Positions 1-8,783 are shown, counted from the stretch's first letter. The stretch: 64,000 nucleotides of DNA from Pseudoxanthomonas sangjuensis (GCF_010211755.1 NZ_PDWR01000006.1:62001-126000), one strand, 5' to 3'. Translations and numbers: made by a program. Notes: generated from the letters alone by a model not told the origin.

Positions 1-2
1 AC

Positions 3-2120
3 GGAACGGGTAGCCTGATTGGCGGCGGCCTGACCGACCCGGCCGATGGCACGACCCAGCAACACATCAACATCGCCGACCTGCCCGGCGGCATCGGCTG
101 CGAAAACGCAGGCGACATGATGGGGGAAATGGTGGGGCAGATCTGGAATTACAGCAGCCGCAACTATGCCTGCTCGTGGGACTATGGCCGTGCACGTGTA
201 TTGCAGCAGCCGCAGAAGAGCCTGCAGTTCGTTGGCCGCGCCACCTTCAAGGTGGGCGACAACCACCAGTTCTACGCCGAGGCAATGGGTTCGGACGTGG
301 AGTCCAGGCGCCGTTTCGAGGCCTTGCAAATCACCACGACAGCCACTCCCACCGCTACGACGCTCGACGCATATCCGCTCAATGCCCTTACCCAAGATAC
401 CTACGACATGGTCTACGACGCGATCGTGGATTATTTCGGCGAACAGGCGAACTTGGCCTATGGCAGCCCGATCGCTTACCGCTGGCGCTGCTACGCCTGT
501 GGCTCGCGCGAGTACACTACCACCACCAGGTCCTTGCGCCTGATGTTCGGAGCGGAAGGCAGCATTGGCACGTGGGATTACACCACCGGGCTGTCGCGTT
601 CCTCCAGCAAGGCCGAATCGGTGTTGACCGATGGCTTCTACTACACCGACCAGTTGAAGGCGATGTTGGGTTCCGGCCTGCTCAATCCGTTCCTGCTACC
701 GGGCCAGGAGCAGAGTGCCGAGGCCAAGGCGGCGCTGGTCGCCGCCTCCGCCGCGGGGACGCAGTTGTACAACGGCGAGACATCCACGACCACCTTCGAT
801 GCCACATTCAGCGGCGGCCTCGGCTTCCACCTGTGGGCCAGCGAGGAAGTGCAGGCGGCGGTGGGTGCGGAATGGCGCCGCGAGGAATACGAGTTTGGTG
901 GTCCCGACAGGTGGGACACCGACAAGTACCCGACCAGCAGCGCCACACCAGGCGGTAGTGCCTGGATCTACCAGGCCGCCGGCGACGCCACCTTCTATAT
1001 GCCGAAGAAGGAACGCACGGTGAAGGCGGCGTTCGCGGAATTCCTTGTGCCGGTGGTGGATTCGCTGAACTTGACTCTGTCTGGTCGATACGACGAATAC
1101 TCCGGTTTCGGTGGCACGTTCAACCCGAAGTATTCGTTCAAGTGGCAGCCGATCGACTGGCTGGCCTTCCGCGGTTCGTACAGTACCGGCTTCAAGGTGC
1201 CGACATTCGCGCAGCTGTTCCGCCGCACGCTCGAGTCGCCGACCCTCGGCTCCGGCGACGACATCGCCGACCCGGCCACCTGTCCCGGCGGCAATCCGGA
1301 CCCGAACGTACCGGGCTGCGAAGCAATCTTCCCGATACGCCTCACCGGCGGCAACCCGAACCTTAAGCCGGAAGAATCCGAGCAGCGTAGCGTGGGTGTC
1401 GTGCTGGCGCCGACCAGTAATTTCAACATCAGCATTGATTGGTGGGAGATCGAACGCCTGTCCACCATTCGCGGCACCAACCTGACACAGCTCAAGGAAG
1501 ACTACGAGATCTTCCAGGAGAACTGGATTCGCGACTCGAGCGGCGCGGTGGCCTACATCGACCAGCGTTACGTCAATACTGGCGGCACGCTGACCCGCGG
1601 CATCGAAGTCGACGCCAATCTCACTGGCGAGTTGTACGGCGGCAACTGGCGTATCCATCTCAATGGCAACTACCTGGATACGTACAAGACCAAGGAGCTG
1701 GAAACCCAGCCGTACGAAGACATCAAGATGAACACGTACCGCCCCAGCTACGAAATGCTGCCGTTGCGGTGGAAGCACACCCTGAGCTTCGGTTGGAACA
1801 AGGGCGATTGGTCGCACACCTTGTCGCAGGTTTACCGCGATGGTTACACCGACTACGTGCCGCCGGGTCTGCGCAGCGGTACCTATGTGCCGCCGGCGTA
1901 CGATCCGGAAGTGGACAGCTACACCACGTACAACTACTCGGTGAGCTGGAGTGGCATCGAGAACCTGAAGGCGACTTTCGGCATCCGTAACCTGCTCAAC
2001 ACCGACCCGCCATTCACCTTGGGTTACCTGGATTATGGTGGCGGCAGCGCTTGGGATACGCGCGTCGCCGATCCGCGCGGCCGTTCCTTCAACATGCTGC
2101 TCGAATACAAGTTCGAGTGA
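3..2120 (+). CDS. TonB-dependent receptor, C-terminal part (5' end outside window)
   Basis: The frame is open from the first bases of the window and ends in TGA, so this is the last roughly 700 residues of a longer outer-membrane receptor; the plug and signal peptide lie upstream. Visible features are alternating beta-strand segments, a typical receptor strand near the middle (FRGSYSTGFKVPTFAQLFR), the GGNPNLKPEES motif common in TonB-dependent receptors, and a C-terminus ending in aromatic-rich LLEYKF, as expected for the last barrel strand recognised by BAM. Third codon positions are less GC-rich than in most genes here. The substrate cannot be told; the downstream peptidase-type gene suggests peptides as easily as sugars. 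A strong terminator follows. Confidence 0.9.
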   Translation, partial: GTGSLIGGGLTDPADGTTQQHINIADLPGGIGCENAGDMMGEMVGQIWNYSSRNYACSWDYGRARVLQQPQKSLQFVGRATFKVGDNHQFYAEAMGSDVESRRRFEALQITTTATPTATTLDAYPLNALTQDTYDMVYDAIVDYFGEQANLAYGSPIAYRWRCYACGSREYTTTTRSLRLMFGAEGSIGTWDYTTGLSRSSSKAESVLTDGFYYTDQLKAMLGSGLLNPFLLPGQEQSAEAKAALVAASAAGTQLYNGETSTTTFDATFSGGLGFHLWASEEVQAAVGAEWRREEYEFGGPDRWDTDKYPTSSATPGGSAWIYQAAGDATFYMPKKERTVKAAFAEFLVPVVDSLNLTLSGRYDEYSGFGGTFNPKYSFKWQPIDWLAFRGSYSTGFKVPTFAQLFRRTLESPTLGSGDDIADPATCPGGNPDPNVPGCEAIFPIRLTGGNPNLKPEESEQRSVGVVLAPTSNFNISIDWWEIERLSTIRGTNLTQLKEDYEIFQENWIRDSSGAVAYIDQRYVNTGGTLTRGIEVDANLTGELYGGNWRIHLNGNYLDTYKTKELETQPYEDIKMNTYRPSYEMLPLRWKHTLSFGWNKGDWSHTLSQVYRDGYTDYVPPGLRSGTYVPPAYDPEVDSYTTYNYSVSWSGIENLKATFGIRNLLNTDPPFTLGYLDYGGGSAWDTRVADPRGRSFNMLLEYKFE

Positions 2121-2152
2121 TGCGGCGACTCGCATGACATGACGCGCAATCC

Positions 2153-2188
2153 CGCCGCCGCCGGGCAACCGGCGGCGGCGTTTCGTTT
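2153..2188 (+). terminator. Rho-independent terminator after the TonB receptor
   Basis: A perfect 12-bp GC stem (2153-2164 with 2169-2180) around a GCAA tetraloop is followed by TTTCGTTT. It lies 30 bp after the receptor stop codon and separates it from the next gene. Confidence 0.85.
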
Positions 2189-2239
2189 CCGCTGCCGGAA
2201 ACCGCACGAGCGGTTCCGCCCGAATCGTGGATCGATCCG

Positions 2240-4417
2240 ATGAAACGCCTGCTGTTCCTTCTCGCCCTGCTCGTGCCCGCCGCCCAGGCCGCCGTGCCGA
2301 AGGCCGAGTTCGATGACGCCGTCCAGCAGACCTTCGAGCGCTACGGACTCCCCGGCCTCGCGGTCGGCGTGATCGAGGACGGCAAGGTCGCCTACGTGAA
2401 GACGCTCGGCGAACTGGAAGCCGGCAAGGGCGAGCCGGTCGATGCCGACACCCTGTTCAAGATCGCCTCGAACAGCAAGGCGATGACCACGGGCGTGCTC
2501 GCGCGGCTGGTCGACCAGGGCAAGCTGAAGTGGGACGACCCGGTGACGAAGTACCTGCCGCAGTTCCGCATGCACGACCCGTGGGTCACCCGGAACATGC
2601 AGGTGCGCGATCTGCTGATCCACAACAGCGGGCTGGGCGCCGGCGCCGGCGACCTGATGTTCTGGCCGGAGCCGAACAAGTTCACCCGCGCCGATATCCT
2701 CAACGGCCTGCAATACCTCAAGCCGCGCTACAGCTTCCGCAGCCGCTATGCCTACGACAACACGCTGTACGTGATCGCCGGCGAAGTCGCCGCCGCCGCG
2801 GGCGGCAAGCCATACGAGCGGCTGGTGCGCGAGGAGATCTTCGAAAAACTCGGCATGGACCGCTGCCAGGTCGGCGAATGGAACACCGCGAAGGTCGGCA
2901 ACGTCGCCCAGCCGCACGCGCGCACGCGCGAAGGCAACCGGCCGGTGCGCGTGGACGGCGAGATTGCGCCCAACCAGACCATGATGGCCGCCGGCGGCAT
3001 CCGTTGCAGCCTCAACGACATGCTGAAGTGGATGTCCATGTGGCTCGATCCGGAATCCGGCTGGCTCAGTGCCGAACAGCGCCGCGCGGTGTGGAGCGCG
3101 CAGATGCCCATGCCGGTGTCGCGACGCATGCGCGAGTGGGACAAGAGCCATTTCTCGGCCTATGGCTACGGCTGGCGCCTGTCCGACGTCGACGGCGTGT
3201 GGAAGGTCGCGCACACCGGCACGCTGATGGGCATGTATTCGTCGCTGATCCTGCTGCCGGACAAGCGTGCCGGCATCATGATCATGACCAACGGCCTGGG
3301 CGAGGATGCGCGCACGGTGCTCGGCGAAGTGCTGACCAAGCACTTCACCGCGCCGCGGGAAAAGCCGACGGTCGCGCATTACGCCGATGCGCTGGAGAAG
3401 GAATCGGGCGGTCCCGCCGCGCCCTCGCGCGCCGCGGACACATCGAACCGCACCGACGCGACGGCGGCCGACCTTGGCGGCCTGCTCGGGGTCTACCGCG
3501 ACCCGTGGTTCGGCGAAGCGAGCGTCTGCGAAGCCAACGGCCGCATCGAATTCAAGTCGGAGAAATCACCAACGCTGGTCGGCAAACTGTCCCGCGTCGG
3601 CGGGCGCAACCTGATCGCCTGGGACGACGACAGCGACAGCTACGAAACCTGGGCGGATTTCACCCCGGGGCAGGGCGGCGCGCCGGCGAGGCTGGCATTG
3701 TCGCTGGCCGATCCGGACGCCGACTTCAGCTTCGACGTGCACGACCTCGACTTCGCCCGCGTCCGCGACTGCCCGAGGACGCGGCTGTCGCCGGCGACCG
3801 AATTCGCGCAGACCGACCTGGTCGACATCGCCACGCTGGCGCCGGGCATCGTCCACGACATCCGCTACTACGGCGAAGACAACTTCGTCGGCACGCGCGT
3901 GCGCGGCTACGAGGCGCCGAAGTGCTACCTGCTGAGGCCGGCGGCGAAGGCGCTGGCCGCGGTCGAGCGCGACCTGCGCAAGCGCGGCTACGCGCTGCGC
4001 CTGTTCGACTGCTACCGGCCGCAGCGCGCGGTGGACCACTTCGTCGAGTGGTCGAAGGACCTGGCCGACACGAAGACCAAGGCGAAGCATTACCCGGCGC
4101 TGGACAAGCGCGTGCTGCTCGGCGACTACATCGCGGCCGTGTCCGGCCACAGCAAGGGCGCGACGGTCGACCTGACGCTGATGAAGTGCGACGGCGTCGC
4201 GTGCGCGCCGCTGGACATGGGCACCGACTTCGATTTCTTCGATCCGCTCGCCAACACCGACGATCCGCGGATCACGGCGGAGCAGAAGGCCAACCGCAAG
4301 CTGCTGCTGGACGCGATGGCCGGGCGCGGCTTCGCCAACTACCCGATGGAGTGGTGGCACTACACGTTCAAGATGCAGCCGCCGGCGGAACTGCTGTTCG
4401 ACGTGCCGGTGAAGTAG
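2240..4417 (+). CDS. Secreted serine hydrolase (beta-lactamase fold) fused to VanX-type D-Ala-D-Ala dipeptidase
   Basis: A signal peptide (residues 1-18, ending AAQAA) precedes a class C beta-lactamase/DD-peptidase-like domain (about 25-375) with the S77-N-S-K80 nucleophile motif, Y172-D-N174 and a late HTG. A beta-barrel tail (about 410-510) resembling DUF3471-type extensions follows. The last 210 residues are a VanX/DdpX-like zinc dipeptidase, with S635-G-H637 followed by D644 and E704-W-W-H707 matching the His/Asp/His zinc ligands and catalytic Glu of that family. Both halves act on D-amino-acid peptides or amides, so the protein probably trims muropeptides in the periplasm. The two domains are normally separate proteins. 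The start at ATG 2240 gives a clean signal peptide. Substrate and division of labour are inferred. Confidence 0.85.
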   Translation: MKRLLFLLALLVPAAQAAVPKAEFDDAVQQTFERYGLPGLAVGVIEDGKVAYVKTLGELEAGKGEPVDADTLFKIASNSKAMTTGVLARLVDQGKLKWDDPVTKYLPQFRMHDPWVTRNMQVRDLLIHNSGLGAGAGDLMFWPEPNKFTRADILNGLQYLKPRYSFRSRYAYDNTLYVIAGEVAAAAGGKPYERLVREEIFEKLGMDRCQVGEWNTAKVGNVAQPHARTREGNRPVRVDGEIAPNQTMMAAGGIRCSLNDMLKWMSMWLDPESGWLSAEQRRAVWSAQMPMPVSRRMREWDKSHFSAYGYGWRLSDVDGVWKVAHTGTLMGMYSSLILLPDKRAGIMIMTNGLGEDARTVLGEVLTKHFTAPREKPTVAHYADALEKESGGPAAPSRAADTSNRTDATAADLGGLLGVYRDPWFGEASVCEANGRIEFKSEKSPTLVGKLSRVGGRNLIAWDDDSDSYETWADFTPGQGGAPARLALSLADPDADFSFDVHDLDFARVRDCPRTRLSPATEFAQTDLVDIATLAPGIVHDIRYYGEDNFVGTRVRGYEAPKCYLLRPAAKALAAVERDLRKRGYALRLFDCYRPQRAVDHFVEWSKDLADTKTKAKHYPALDKRVLLGDYIAAVSGHSKGATVDLTLMKCDGVACAPLDMGTDFDFFDPLANTDDPRITAEQKANRKLLLDAMAGRGFANYPMEWWHYTFKMQPPAELLFDVPVK

Positions 4418-4427
4418 CGGGTCCGGT

Positions 4428-5405
4428 TCAGGCCGGCGCGATGCCGGCGACGACTTCGCAGGCCACGCCGAGTTCGGCGAACCGTGCGCCAAGTCCGCCC
4501 GGCGACGTGCGGAACGCATCGCCGGGTTCCAGCCAGGCCACGCGCTGGCCGCGACGGGCCTGTTCGGCGACCAATGCGACGCAGGCCTCGCGGTCCTCCG
4601 GCGCGGGCAGCCGCGTCGCGTCCTTGCGTGCCAGCGCCAGCACCTCGGCCGGAATCGCGGCGCCGAACACGACCACGTCGGCCTGGTTCATCGCGCGCAG
4701 GGCGTCGAGGGTCAGCTCGCCCGGCTTGCCGCTGCCGGTGCCGACCAGGCTGACGCTGCCGGTTGCCGACACGTCGGGCTGCCGCAATGCCTCGTCGAAG
4801 GCACGCAACGCCGCGTCGCGCTGGCCCGAGCGCAGCAGCGTCGCCACCGGCCCGTCGATGACCCGGTCGAACCAGCGCCGGCGCTGCGCCAGGTCGGGCA
4901 GGCGCTGGCGGATCGCGTCGCGGTGTTGCGCGAACAGCGCGGCGAATTCGCCCAGCGCGTCGTCGAACTGCGCTTCCAGCCGTTCGCGCAGGCGCCGCGC
5001 CAGCATCGGCGCCGCGCCGCCGGAGGAAATCGCGACCAGCAGCGGGTCGCGGTCGACGACCGCGGGCACCTGGAAGCCGGACAGGCCGGCGTCGTCGACC
5101 ACGTTGGCGAAGCGGTGCCGGCGTTCGGCCTCCGCCGCGACGCGCGCGTTGAAGCCGGCATCGTCGGTGGCCACCACCACCAGCCAGGCCGCGTCCAGCC
5201 AGGCCGGGTCGAACTCGCCCCCGCGGCGGCGCAGCCGGCCTTCTTCGACCCAGCGCGCCAGCGTCGCGTGCAGCGCCCGCGCATGCACCTGCACCCGCGC
5301 GCCGGCATGCAGCAGCGCCTCGACCTTGCGCAGCGCGACCTCGCCGCCCCCGACCACCAGCACGTCGCGGCCGGCGAGGTTGGCGAACATCGGGAACAGT
5401 GGCAT
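4428..5405 (-). CDS. cysG: Siroheme synthase: precorrin-2 dehydrogenase/ferrochelatase module with a truncated SUMT-like tail
   Basis: 325 residues. The N-terminal part (1-210) is the CysG(N)/Met8 fold: NAD-binding VVGGGEVALRKV near residue 17, the PLLVAISSGG motif, and a dimerisation region. It oxidises precorrin-2 and inserts iron to make siroheme, the cofactor of the nitrite reductase encoded nearby. The last 110 residues begin like a uroporphyrinogen-III methyltransferase (SLVGTGSGKPGELTLDALR) but stop at EVVAGIAPA, where the first lobe of that enzyme normally ends, so the methyltransferase is probably inactive. A complete methyltransferase (cobA) lies at 11.4 kb. The start is ATG 5405 with GGAGG six bases upstream. 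It is divergent from nasT. Confidence 0.9.
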   Translation of the reverse strand: MPLFPMFANLAGRDVLVVGGGEVALRKVEALLHAGARVQVHARALHATLARWVEEGRLRRRGGEFDPAWLDAAWLVVVATDDAGFNARVAAEAERRHRFANVVDDAGLSGFQVPAVVDRDPLLVAISSGGAAPMLARRLRERLEAQFDDALGEFAALFAQHRDAIRQRLPDLAQRRRWFDRVIDGPVATLLRSGQRDAALRAFDEALRQPDVSATGSVSLVGTGSGKPGELTLDALRAMNQADVVVFGAAIPAEVLALARKDATRLPAPEDREACVALVAEQARRGQRVAWLEPGDAFRTSPGGLGARFAELGVACEVVAGIAPA

Positions 5406-5493
5406 GCATCCTCCGGGGTGGCGCGGACGGGCTCGCGGCGGGTTTTGCCGCATGGCAACATGAGGGGACCCCCACCGATCGCTCCGCGCCGGA

Positions 5494-6066
5494 ATGCCCC
5501 GCATCCTGCTGCTCAACGATACCGAAAAGCCGCTCGGCGAACTGCGCGACGCGCTGCAGGCCGGCGGCCACGAAGTGCTGGTGGCCACCGGGACCCGCGC
5601 GCTGCTGAAGGCGGTCGAGGAACAGCAGCCGGACGTGGTCATCGTCGACGTCGATTCGCCGTCGCGCGACACCCTCGAGCAGCTGGCGCTGATCGACCGG
5701 CATGCGCCGCGCCCGGTGGTGGTGTTCTCCGCGGACGCCGACGAGCAGCTGATCCGCGCCGCGCTGGGGGCCGGCGTCACCGCCTACATCGTCGACGGGC
5801 TGGCGCCGGCGCGGCTGGCGCCGATCATCCAGGTGGCGCTGGCCCGCTTCGAACAGCAGTCGCACCTGCGCCGCCGCCTCGACGAAGTGCAGCAGAAGCT
5901 GCAGGACCGCAAGCTGATCGACCAGGCCAAGGGCCTGCTGATGGACAAGCGCGGGATGGGCGAGGCGGAAGCCTACGCCGCCCTGCGCAGGCAGGCGATG
6001 CAACAGAACCTGAAACTGGCGGACGTGGCGCGCCGGATCATCGCCATGGCCGAGCTGCTGGGATGA
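5494..6066 (+). CDS. nasT: NasT-like ANTAR-domain antitermination regulator
   Basis: 190 residues: a receiver-like domain (1-125) in which VDVDSP replaces the usual phosphoacceptor context, then a coiled linker and a C-terminal ANTAR RNA-binding domain (about 130-190: DRKLIDQAKGLLMDKRGM and a following LADVARRII helix). NasT proteins bind paired hexaloop hairpins in leader RNAs and prevent termination ahead of nitrate/nitrite assimilation genes. The adjacent nasS and the attenuator ahead of nirC support that role. It is likely cotranscribed with nasS, seven bases downstream. Confidence 0.9.
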   Translation: MPRILLLNDTEKPLGELRDALQAGGHEVLVATGTRALLKAVEEQQPDVVIVDVDSPSRDTLEQLALIDRHAPRPVVVFSADADEQLIRAALGAGVTAYIVDGLAPARLAPIIQVALARFEQQSHLRRRLDEVQQKLQDRKLIDQAKGLLMDKRGMGEAEAYAALRRQAMQQNLKLADVARRIIAMAELLG

Positions 6067-6073
6067 GGCAAGC

Positions 6074-7156
6074 ATGACGCTCGACAAGCCCCGCCGTCGC
6101 CGCGTCCTGCACGTCGGCTTCGTGCCGCTGATCGACTGCGCGCCGCTGGTCGCGGCGGTGCGCCTGGGCCTGGACGGCAAGCACGGCCTGTCGCTGCAGT
6201 TGCACCGGCAGGCGTCGTGGGCGGCGGTCCGCGACAAGCTGCTGTCGGGCGAACTGGACGCGGTGCACGCGCTGGCGGGACTGGTCTACGGCGTGGAAAC
6301 CGGCATCGGCGGACCGCGCGGCGAACTGGCGATCCTGATGACGCTGAACCAGAACGGGCAGGCGATCGTGCTGTCGTCCGGGCTGGCGCGGGAACTGGAG
6401 CGGGGCCGGCCGTTGCGCGAACTGCTGTCCGCGCTGCCGCGCATGCCGGTGCTGGCGCAGACCTTCCCGACCGGCACCCATGCGATGTGGCTGTACTGCT
6501 GGCTGGCCGCGCAGGGCGTCGATCCGCTGCGCGACATCCACGGCCTGTCGATGCCGCCGCCGCAGATGCCCGCCGCGATGGCCGCCGGCGACCTCGACGG
6601 CTATTGCGCCGGCGAGCCGTGGAGCCGGCAGGCCGAGGCGCTGGGCGTCGGCAAGCGCGTGGTCCGCAGCGGGCAGATCTGGCCGGGCCATCCGGAGAAG
6701 GTGCTGGCCTGCCGCCGGCAGTTCGCCGCGCTGGAGCCGGAAACCGCAACCGCGCTGACCGCCGCCGTACTGGAAGCCTGCCGCTGGCTGGACGAATCGC
6801 CGGACCATCGCCGGCAGGCCGCGCAATGGCTGGCGCATGCCGACATCATCGGCCTGCCCGCCGGCCACCTGGCCGCATGCCTGCTGCCGCCGGCGGACGA
6901 AGCTCCCTCGACCTGCCTGCGTTTCCATGCCGACGGCCAGGTCAATTTCCCGTGGATTTCCGATGGGCGCTGGTTCCTGCGGCAGTTCCGGCGCTGGGGC
7001 TGGCTGGCCGGCGCCGACGCGGTGCACGACGACGCGTTGCTGGCCGAAGTGCATCGCCTCGCTACCTACCGCGCGGCGGCGCAACGCATCGGCGTGCCGT
7101 TGCCTGCGGAAAACAGCCGATCCGGCCCGCCGCTCGACGATCCGCAGCGGGAGTAG
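6074..7156 (+). CDS. nasS: NasS-like nitrate/nitrite sensor (NrtA/CmpA-type binding protein)
   Basis: 360 residues related to periplasmic nitrate-binding proteins (NrtA), but without a signal peptide, so it is cytoplasmic as expected for NasS. Family-type segments include HVGFVPLIDCAPLVAA at the N-terminus, the FPTGTHAMWLYCWLAAQG block and AGDLDGYCAGEPWS, which lines the anion pocket in NrtA-like proteins. In known NasS-NasT pairs NasS sequesters NasT when nitrate is absent and releases it when nitrate or nitrite binds. It sits seven bases after nasT, so one operon. No nitrate reductase is encoded in the window. Confidence 0.9.
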   Translation: MTLDKPRRRRVLHVGFVPLIDCAPLVAAVRLGLDGKHGLSLQLHRQASWAAVRDKLLSGELDAVHALAGLVYGVETGIGGPRGELAILMTLNQNGQAIVLSSGLARELERGRPLRELLSALPRMPVLAQTFPTGTHAMWLYCWLAAQGVDPLRDIHGLSMPPPQMPAAMAAGDLDGYCAGEPWSRQAEALGVGKRVVRSGQIWPGHPEKVLACRRQFAALEPETATALTAAVLEACRWLDESPDHRRQAAQWLAHADIIGLPAGHLAACLLPPADEAPSTCLRFHADGQVNFPWISDGRWFLRQFRRWGWLAGADAVHDDALLAEVHRLATYRAAAQRIGVPLPAENSRSGPPLDDPQRE

Positions 7157-7189
7157 GTGCCCTCGCGTCGCGCCGAACGGTTGCTGCGA

Positions 7190-7206
7190 CGCACAACCCT
7201 GGTGCA
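7190..7206 (+). promoter_or_regulatory. NtrC-type enhancer site 1
   Basis: GCAC-N7-GTGC palindrome (GCACAACCCTGGTGC), close to the enterobacterial NtrC consensus. It is centred 21 bp, two helical turns, from site 2 and about 160 bp upstream of the predicted sigma-54 start. Confidence 0.6.
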
Positions 7207-7210
7207 AGGG

Positions 7211-7227
7211 TGCACGCCCGCCGTGCA
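7211..7227 (+). promoter_or_regulatory. NtrC-type enhancer site 2
   Basis: TGCAC-N7-GTGCA perfect palindrome (TGCACGCCCGCCGTGCA). Together with site 1 it forms the paired, helically phased arrangement typical of NtrC enhancers. Confidence 0.65.
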
Positions 7228-7335
7228 ACTTCGCCAAGCGGAGTGATCGCGTCGCCACCGGCCGCCGCCCGGCATCCCAATCCAAGTCATTGAATTGACG
7301 GGTATCGCGCCCGCGGCCGCCAACGGCCGCGGAGT

Positions 7336-7351
7336 TGGCACGCCGATTGCA
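7336..7351 (+). promoter_or_regulatory. Sigma-54 (RpoN) promoter of the nirCDB-cobA operon
   Basis: TGGCACG-CCGA-TTGCA is an exact match to the -24/-12 consensus TGGCACG-N4-TTGCW. It places the transcription start near 7362, giving a leader of about 190 nt before nirC. Confidence 0.85.
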
Positions 7352-7399
7352 TTGACGTAATCGCCGGGCGCAACGGCGCGCGCGGCGAACCCTCCCCCG

Positions 7400-7426
7400 G
7401 CAGGTGGCCAACGATGGCGTGCCTGC
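7400..7426 (+). promoter_or_regulatory. Candidate ANTAR/NasT-binding hairpin in the nir leader
   Basis: GCAGG/CCUGC and GCC/GGC stems enclose the hexaloop AACGAU (7410-7415), which has the A1 and G4 bases conserved in ANTAR-target loops. Only one of the two expected hairpins is convincing; a second one overlapping the terminator was not resolved by eye. Confidence 0.45.
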
Positions 7427-7432
7427 GCAGAC

Positions 7433-7473
7433 AACGGCGTCTTTCCGGTGCGAACCGGAAGGCGCCGTTTTTT
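7433..7473 (+). terminator. Attenuator (intrinsic terminator) in the nir leader
   Basis: A long hairpin has outer stem AACGGCG/CGCCGTT, inner stem TTCCGGT/ACCGGAA and loop GCGA, and runs directly into six Ts. It lies between the sigma-54 start and nirC inside the leader, so it must be read through for expression; NasT is the obvious antiterminator. Confidence 0.8.
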
Positions 7474-7549
7474 GTTTTCCCGCTTCCTCCGCAACGCCCC
7501 CACCACGAGCCGCGCCAGCGTCCATCGAATCGTCACGAGGAGAATGCAA

Positions 7550-8410
7550 ATGGGTTACGTCGTCCCTTCCGACCTTGCCAAGAAGATGATCGACGCCGGC
7601 GAGGCGAAGATCTTCATGTCCGCCCGCGACACCCTGATCCGCGCCTACATGGCCGGCGCGATCCTGACCCTGGGCGCCGCCTTCGCCGTCACGATCTCGG
7701 TGCAGACCGGCGTGCCGCTGGTCGGCGCGCTGCTGTTCCCGGTCGGCTTCATCATTCTCTACCTGCTGGGCTTCGACCTGCTGACCGGCGTGTTCACCCT
7801 GGCGCCGCTGGCATGGATCGACCGGCGCCCCGGCGTCACCGCCGGCGGCGTGCTGCGCTGCTGGGGCCTGGTGTTCGCCGGCAATTTCGCCGGCGCGCTG
7901 ACCGTGGCGCTGTTCATGGCCATCATCTGCACCTACGGCTTCAGCACGGAACCGGACGCGGTCGGGCAGAAGCTCGGCCAGATCGGCGAAGCGCGCACCC
8001 TCGGCTATGCCGCGCACGGCGCCGCCGGCTGGCTGACCATCTTCGTCCGCGGCGCGCTGTGCAACTGGATGGTGTCCACCGGCGTGGTCTGCGCGATGGT
8101 GTCGACTTCGGTGTCCGGCAAGGCGGTCGCGATGTGGATGCCGGTCATGCTGTTCTTCGCGATGACCTTCGAGCACTCGGTGGTCAACATGTTCCTGTTC
8201 CCGGTCGGCCTGATGCTGGGCGGCGGGTTCTCGATCGCCGACTACTTCCTCTGGAACGAGATCCCGACCGTGCTCGGCAACCTGGTCGGCGGCCTCGCCT
8301 TCGTCGGCCTGGCGATCTACGCGACCCATGCGCGCACCGCGCCCAGGCGCCTGCCGGCGGCGCAGGAACCCGAGTCCGTCGGCTTCGCCGCCGAGCCCGG
8401 ACAGGCCTGA
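7550..8410 (+). CDS. nirC: Formate/nitrite transporter family channel, nitrite type
   Basis: 286 residues with the FNT-family layout of six membrane helices and the signature stretches GFDLLTGVFTLAPLA (re-entrant loop) and GALCNWMVSTGVVCAMV. It moves nitrite across the inner membrane, consistent with nirD-nirB downstream. The start ATG 7550 is chosen because GAGGAG lies seven bases upstream; the in-frame ATG at 7544 would overlap that site. The C-terminal 25 residues are hydrophilic. It is the first gene of the sigma-54/NtrC-controlled operon. Confidence 0.9.
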   Translation: MGYVVPSDLAKKMIDAGEAKIFMSARDTLIRAYMAGAILTLGAAFAVTISVQTGVPLVGALLFPVGFIILYLLGFDLLTGVFTLAPLAWIDRRPGVTAGGVLRCWGLVFAGNFAGALTVALFMAIICTYGFSTEPDAVGQKLGQIGEARTLGYAAHGAAGWLTIFVRGALCNWMVSTGVVCAMVSTSVSGKAVAMWMPVMLFFAMTFEHSVVNMFLFPVGLMLGGGFSIADYFLWNEIPTVLGNLVGGLAFVGLAIYATHARTAPRRLPAAQEPESVGFAAEPGQA

Positions 8411-8435
8411 GTCGCGGTCGCACGGAGATTCCCCG

Positions 8436-8783
8436 ATGGACGGAGCGATGCAACCGCACTGGCACGACATCTGCGCGCTGGACGAGATCTGGCCCAACAC
8501 CGGCGTCTGCGCGCGCATCGGCGGCGTGCAGGTCGCGGTGTTCCGGCTCGGCGACGGGGCCGGCGGGCGCCTGTTCGCGCTGCAGAACCACGACCCCTTC
8601 TCCGGCGCCAACGTGCTGTCGCGCGGCCTGCTCGGCAACCTCGGCGAACGCCTGGTGGTCGCCTCGCCGATCTACAAGCAGCACTTCGACCTGGCTACCG
8701 GCGAATGCGTCGAGGACGCCGGCGTGGCCCTGCGCACCTGGCCGGTGCGCGCCGCCGGCGGCCGCGTGCAGGTCGCGGCATGA
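8436..8783 (+). CDS. nirD: Nitrite reductase [NAD(P)H] small subunit
   Basis: 115 residues with the Rieske-like NirD fold (WHDICALDEIWPNTGVCARI at the start, LVVASPIYKQHFDLATGECVED near the end). As in other NirD proteins the Cys/His ligands for a 2Fe-2S cluster are missing, so it is a structural partner of NirB. The start ATG 8436 has GGAG eight bases upstream. It sits 25 bp after nirC and 28 bp before nirB. Confidence 0.9.
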   Translation: MDGAMQPHWHDICALDEIWPNTGVCARIGGVQVAVFRLGDGAGGRLFALQNHDPFSGANVLSRGLLGNLGERLVVASPIYKQHFDLATGECVEDAGVALRTWPVRAAGGRVQVAA

